Under the pieces are notes generated by a model that made no database searches, was not told the origin of the DNA, and saw only the letters and a program-made list of their open reading frames with translations. Positions 4,938 to 5,480 of a stretch of 5,480 bases of DNA are shown one piece after another (within the stretch, counting starts at the first letter, position 1; the number at the start of each line of letters is the position of its first letter). Source of the stretch: Acidobacteriota bacterium (GTDB taxonomy: Bacteria; Acidobacteriota; Terriglobia; Terriglobales; Acidobacteriaceae); contig JAJXZK010000223.1 in assembly GCA_021780095.1 (NCBI GenBank), forward strand, positions 1 to 5,480, written 5' to 3'. A program made the position numbers and the translations under genes.

Positions 4938-5480
4938 CTACGGAGAGCAAACTAAAAACGCTCTATTCCCATCTGCCCGTCGGAACTCCGCTGACCTCGG
5001 AGGACTTGGCGAAATTGGGAATATCGGCCGATCTCGCAGTCCACTACGTTCGCGCCGGATGGTTAAACCGTCTAGCTCGCGGCGTTTTTTCCCGGTCGGC
5101 AGAAGCTCTTTCGCTGGACGCATCGCTGCTGCTGATGGAGCGCAAAGTCGAGGGATTGCATGTCGGCGGTAAATCAGCCCTCAGCTGGTATAACGTTCGA
5201 CACTATGTTGCCCACCAGGAGACCTTACATTTATACGGGTGGGACGCAGCCGTGCTGCCCGACTGGTTCCAAAAGCAGTTTCCCTCCGAATACCATCGGA
5301 AGAGGCTGTTCAAGGAAAAGCCATCGGCATTACGCCACGTCGCGCACTTCCAGAATCGCGCTGGCGCGCCAAAGGTATCCTTGCCGGAGCGTGCATTGCT
5401 CGAACTGCTGAGCGAAGTTGGAGTACGACAACCGCTTCAGGAGACACGCGAACTCATGGAGAGCACCTACACCTTCCGCG
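4928..5480 (+). CDS. abiEi: AbiEi-family antitoxin of a Type IV toxin-antitoxin system, N-terminal 184 residues (runs off the right edge)
   Basis: The frame is open from ATG at 4928 to the window end. Seen: a winged helix-turn-helix at residues about 5-57 (KLKTLYSHLPVGTPLTSEDL, then LAVHYVRAGWLNRLARGVFS); a linker helix; GLHVGGKSALSWYNVRHYV at about 76-94; and the VSLPERALLELLSEVG block at about 150-165, which is characteristic of AbiEi C-terminal domains. Known of the family: AbiEi is the antitoxin and transcriptional repressor of AbiEii, a nucleotidyltransferase-like toxin, and the pair causes abortive infection against phages. About 60-90 residues of the usual length and the whole toxin gene should lie to the right. 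No Shine-Dalgarno sequence precedes the ATG, and the promoter position suggests a leaderless message. The paired inverted repeats around the promoter agree with autoregulation. The start is supported by the family N-terminus. Pairing with a toxin is not visible here. Confidence 0.85.
   Translation, partial: MATTTESKLKTLYSHLPVGTPLTSEDLAKLGISADLAVHYVRAGWLNRLARGVFSRSAEALSLDASLLLMERKVEGLHVGGKSALSWYNVRHYVAHQETLHLYGWDAAVLPDWFQKQFPSEYHRKRLFKEKPSALRHVAHFQNRAGAPKVSLPERALLELLSEVGVRQPLQETRELMESTYTFR

Overview
The window looks like a defence or mobile-DNA hotspot in the chromosome or an integrated element of a moderately GC-rich bacterium. The start of the restriction-methylation gene is about 60-67% GC where sampled. 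Taxonomy cannot be fixed from the sequence. The style of the ArdC, MmeI-like and AbiEi proteins, the non-ATG start and the degraded intergenic DNA would suit an environmental Gram-negative such as an acidobacterium, but that is a guess.

Layout, left to right. (1) Minus strand, 243 to beyond the left edge: the N-terminal 81 codons of an ArdC-type antirestriction/ssDNA-binding protein, with a good ribosome binding site and two stem-loops in its leader. (2) 309-639: GC-rich DNA with no supportable gene. (3) 640-706: the 3' part of a tRNA gene on the minus strand, whose anticodon-stem/variable-loop segment is repeated three times. This resembles an attachment-site scar from integration at a tRNA. 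(4) 899-4348: one large plus-strand gene, an MmeI-like (Type IIL/IIG) fused endonuclease and adenine-N6 methyltransferase of 1149 residues. The nuclease motif D-X9-E-X-K, SAM motif DPACGSGNF and catalytic NPPF are all intact. (5) 4359-4701, minus strand: a decayed mosaic. It has the N-terminal part of an Mre11/SbcD-like metallophosphoesterase with lost metal-binding residues, ending in a second patch of ArdC-like sequence. (6) 4855-4937: two copies of the inverted repeat TCGTAG-N5-CTACGA around a TTGACA promoter. (7) 4928 to the right edge: the first 184 codons of an AbiEi-family antitoxin. The AbiEii toxin gene would be expected just beyond the window.

The parts fit the conflict between mobile DNA and host. 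ArdC proteins protect incoming DNA from restriction, the MmeI-like enzyme restricts and modifies DNA, and AbiE is an abortive-infection toxin-antitoxin system. The tRNA fragment, the second ArdC patch and the broken phosphoesterase are traces of repeated gene turnover. The most specific new observation is the paired operator at the abiE promoter. Its second copy covers the start codon, and the -10 spacing implies a leaderless transcript. No wholly new system is evident; the rest is interpretable through known families.
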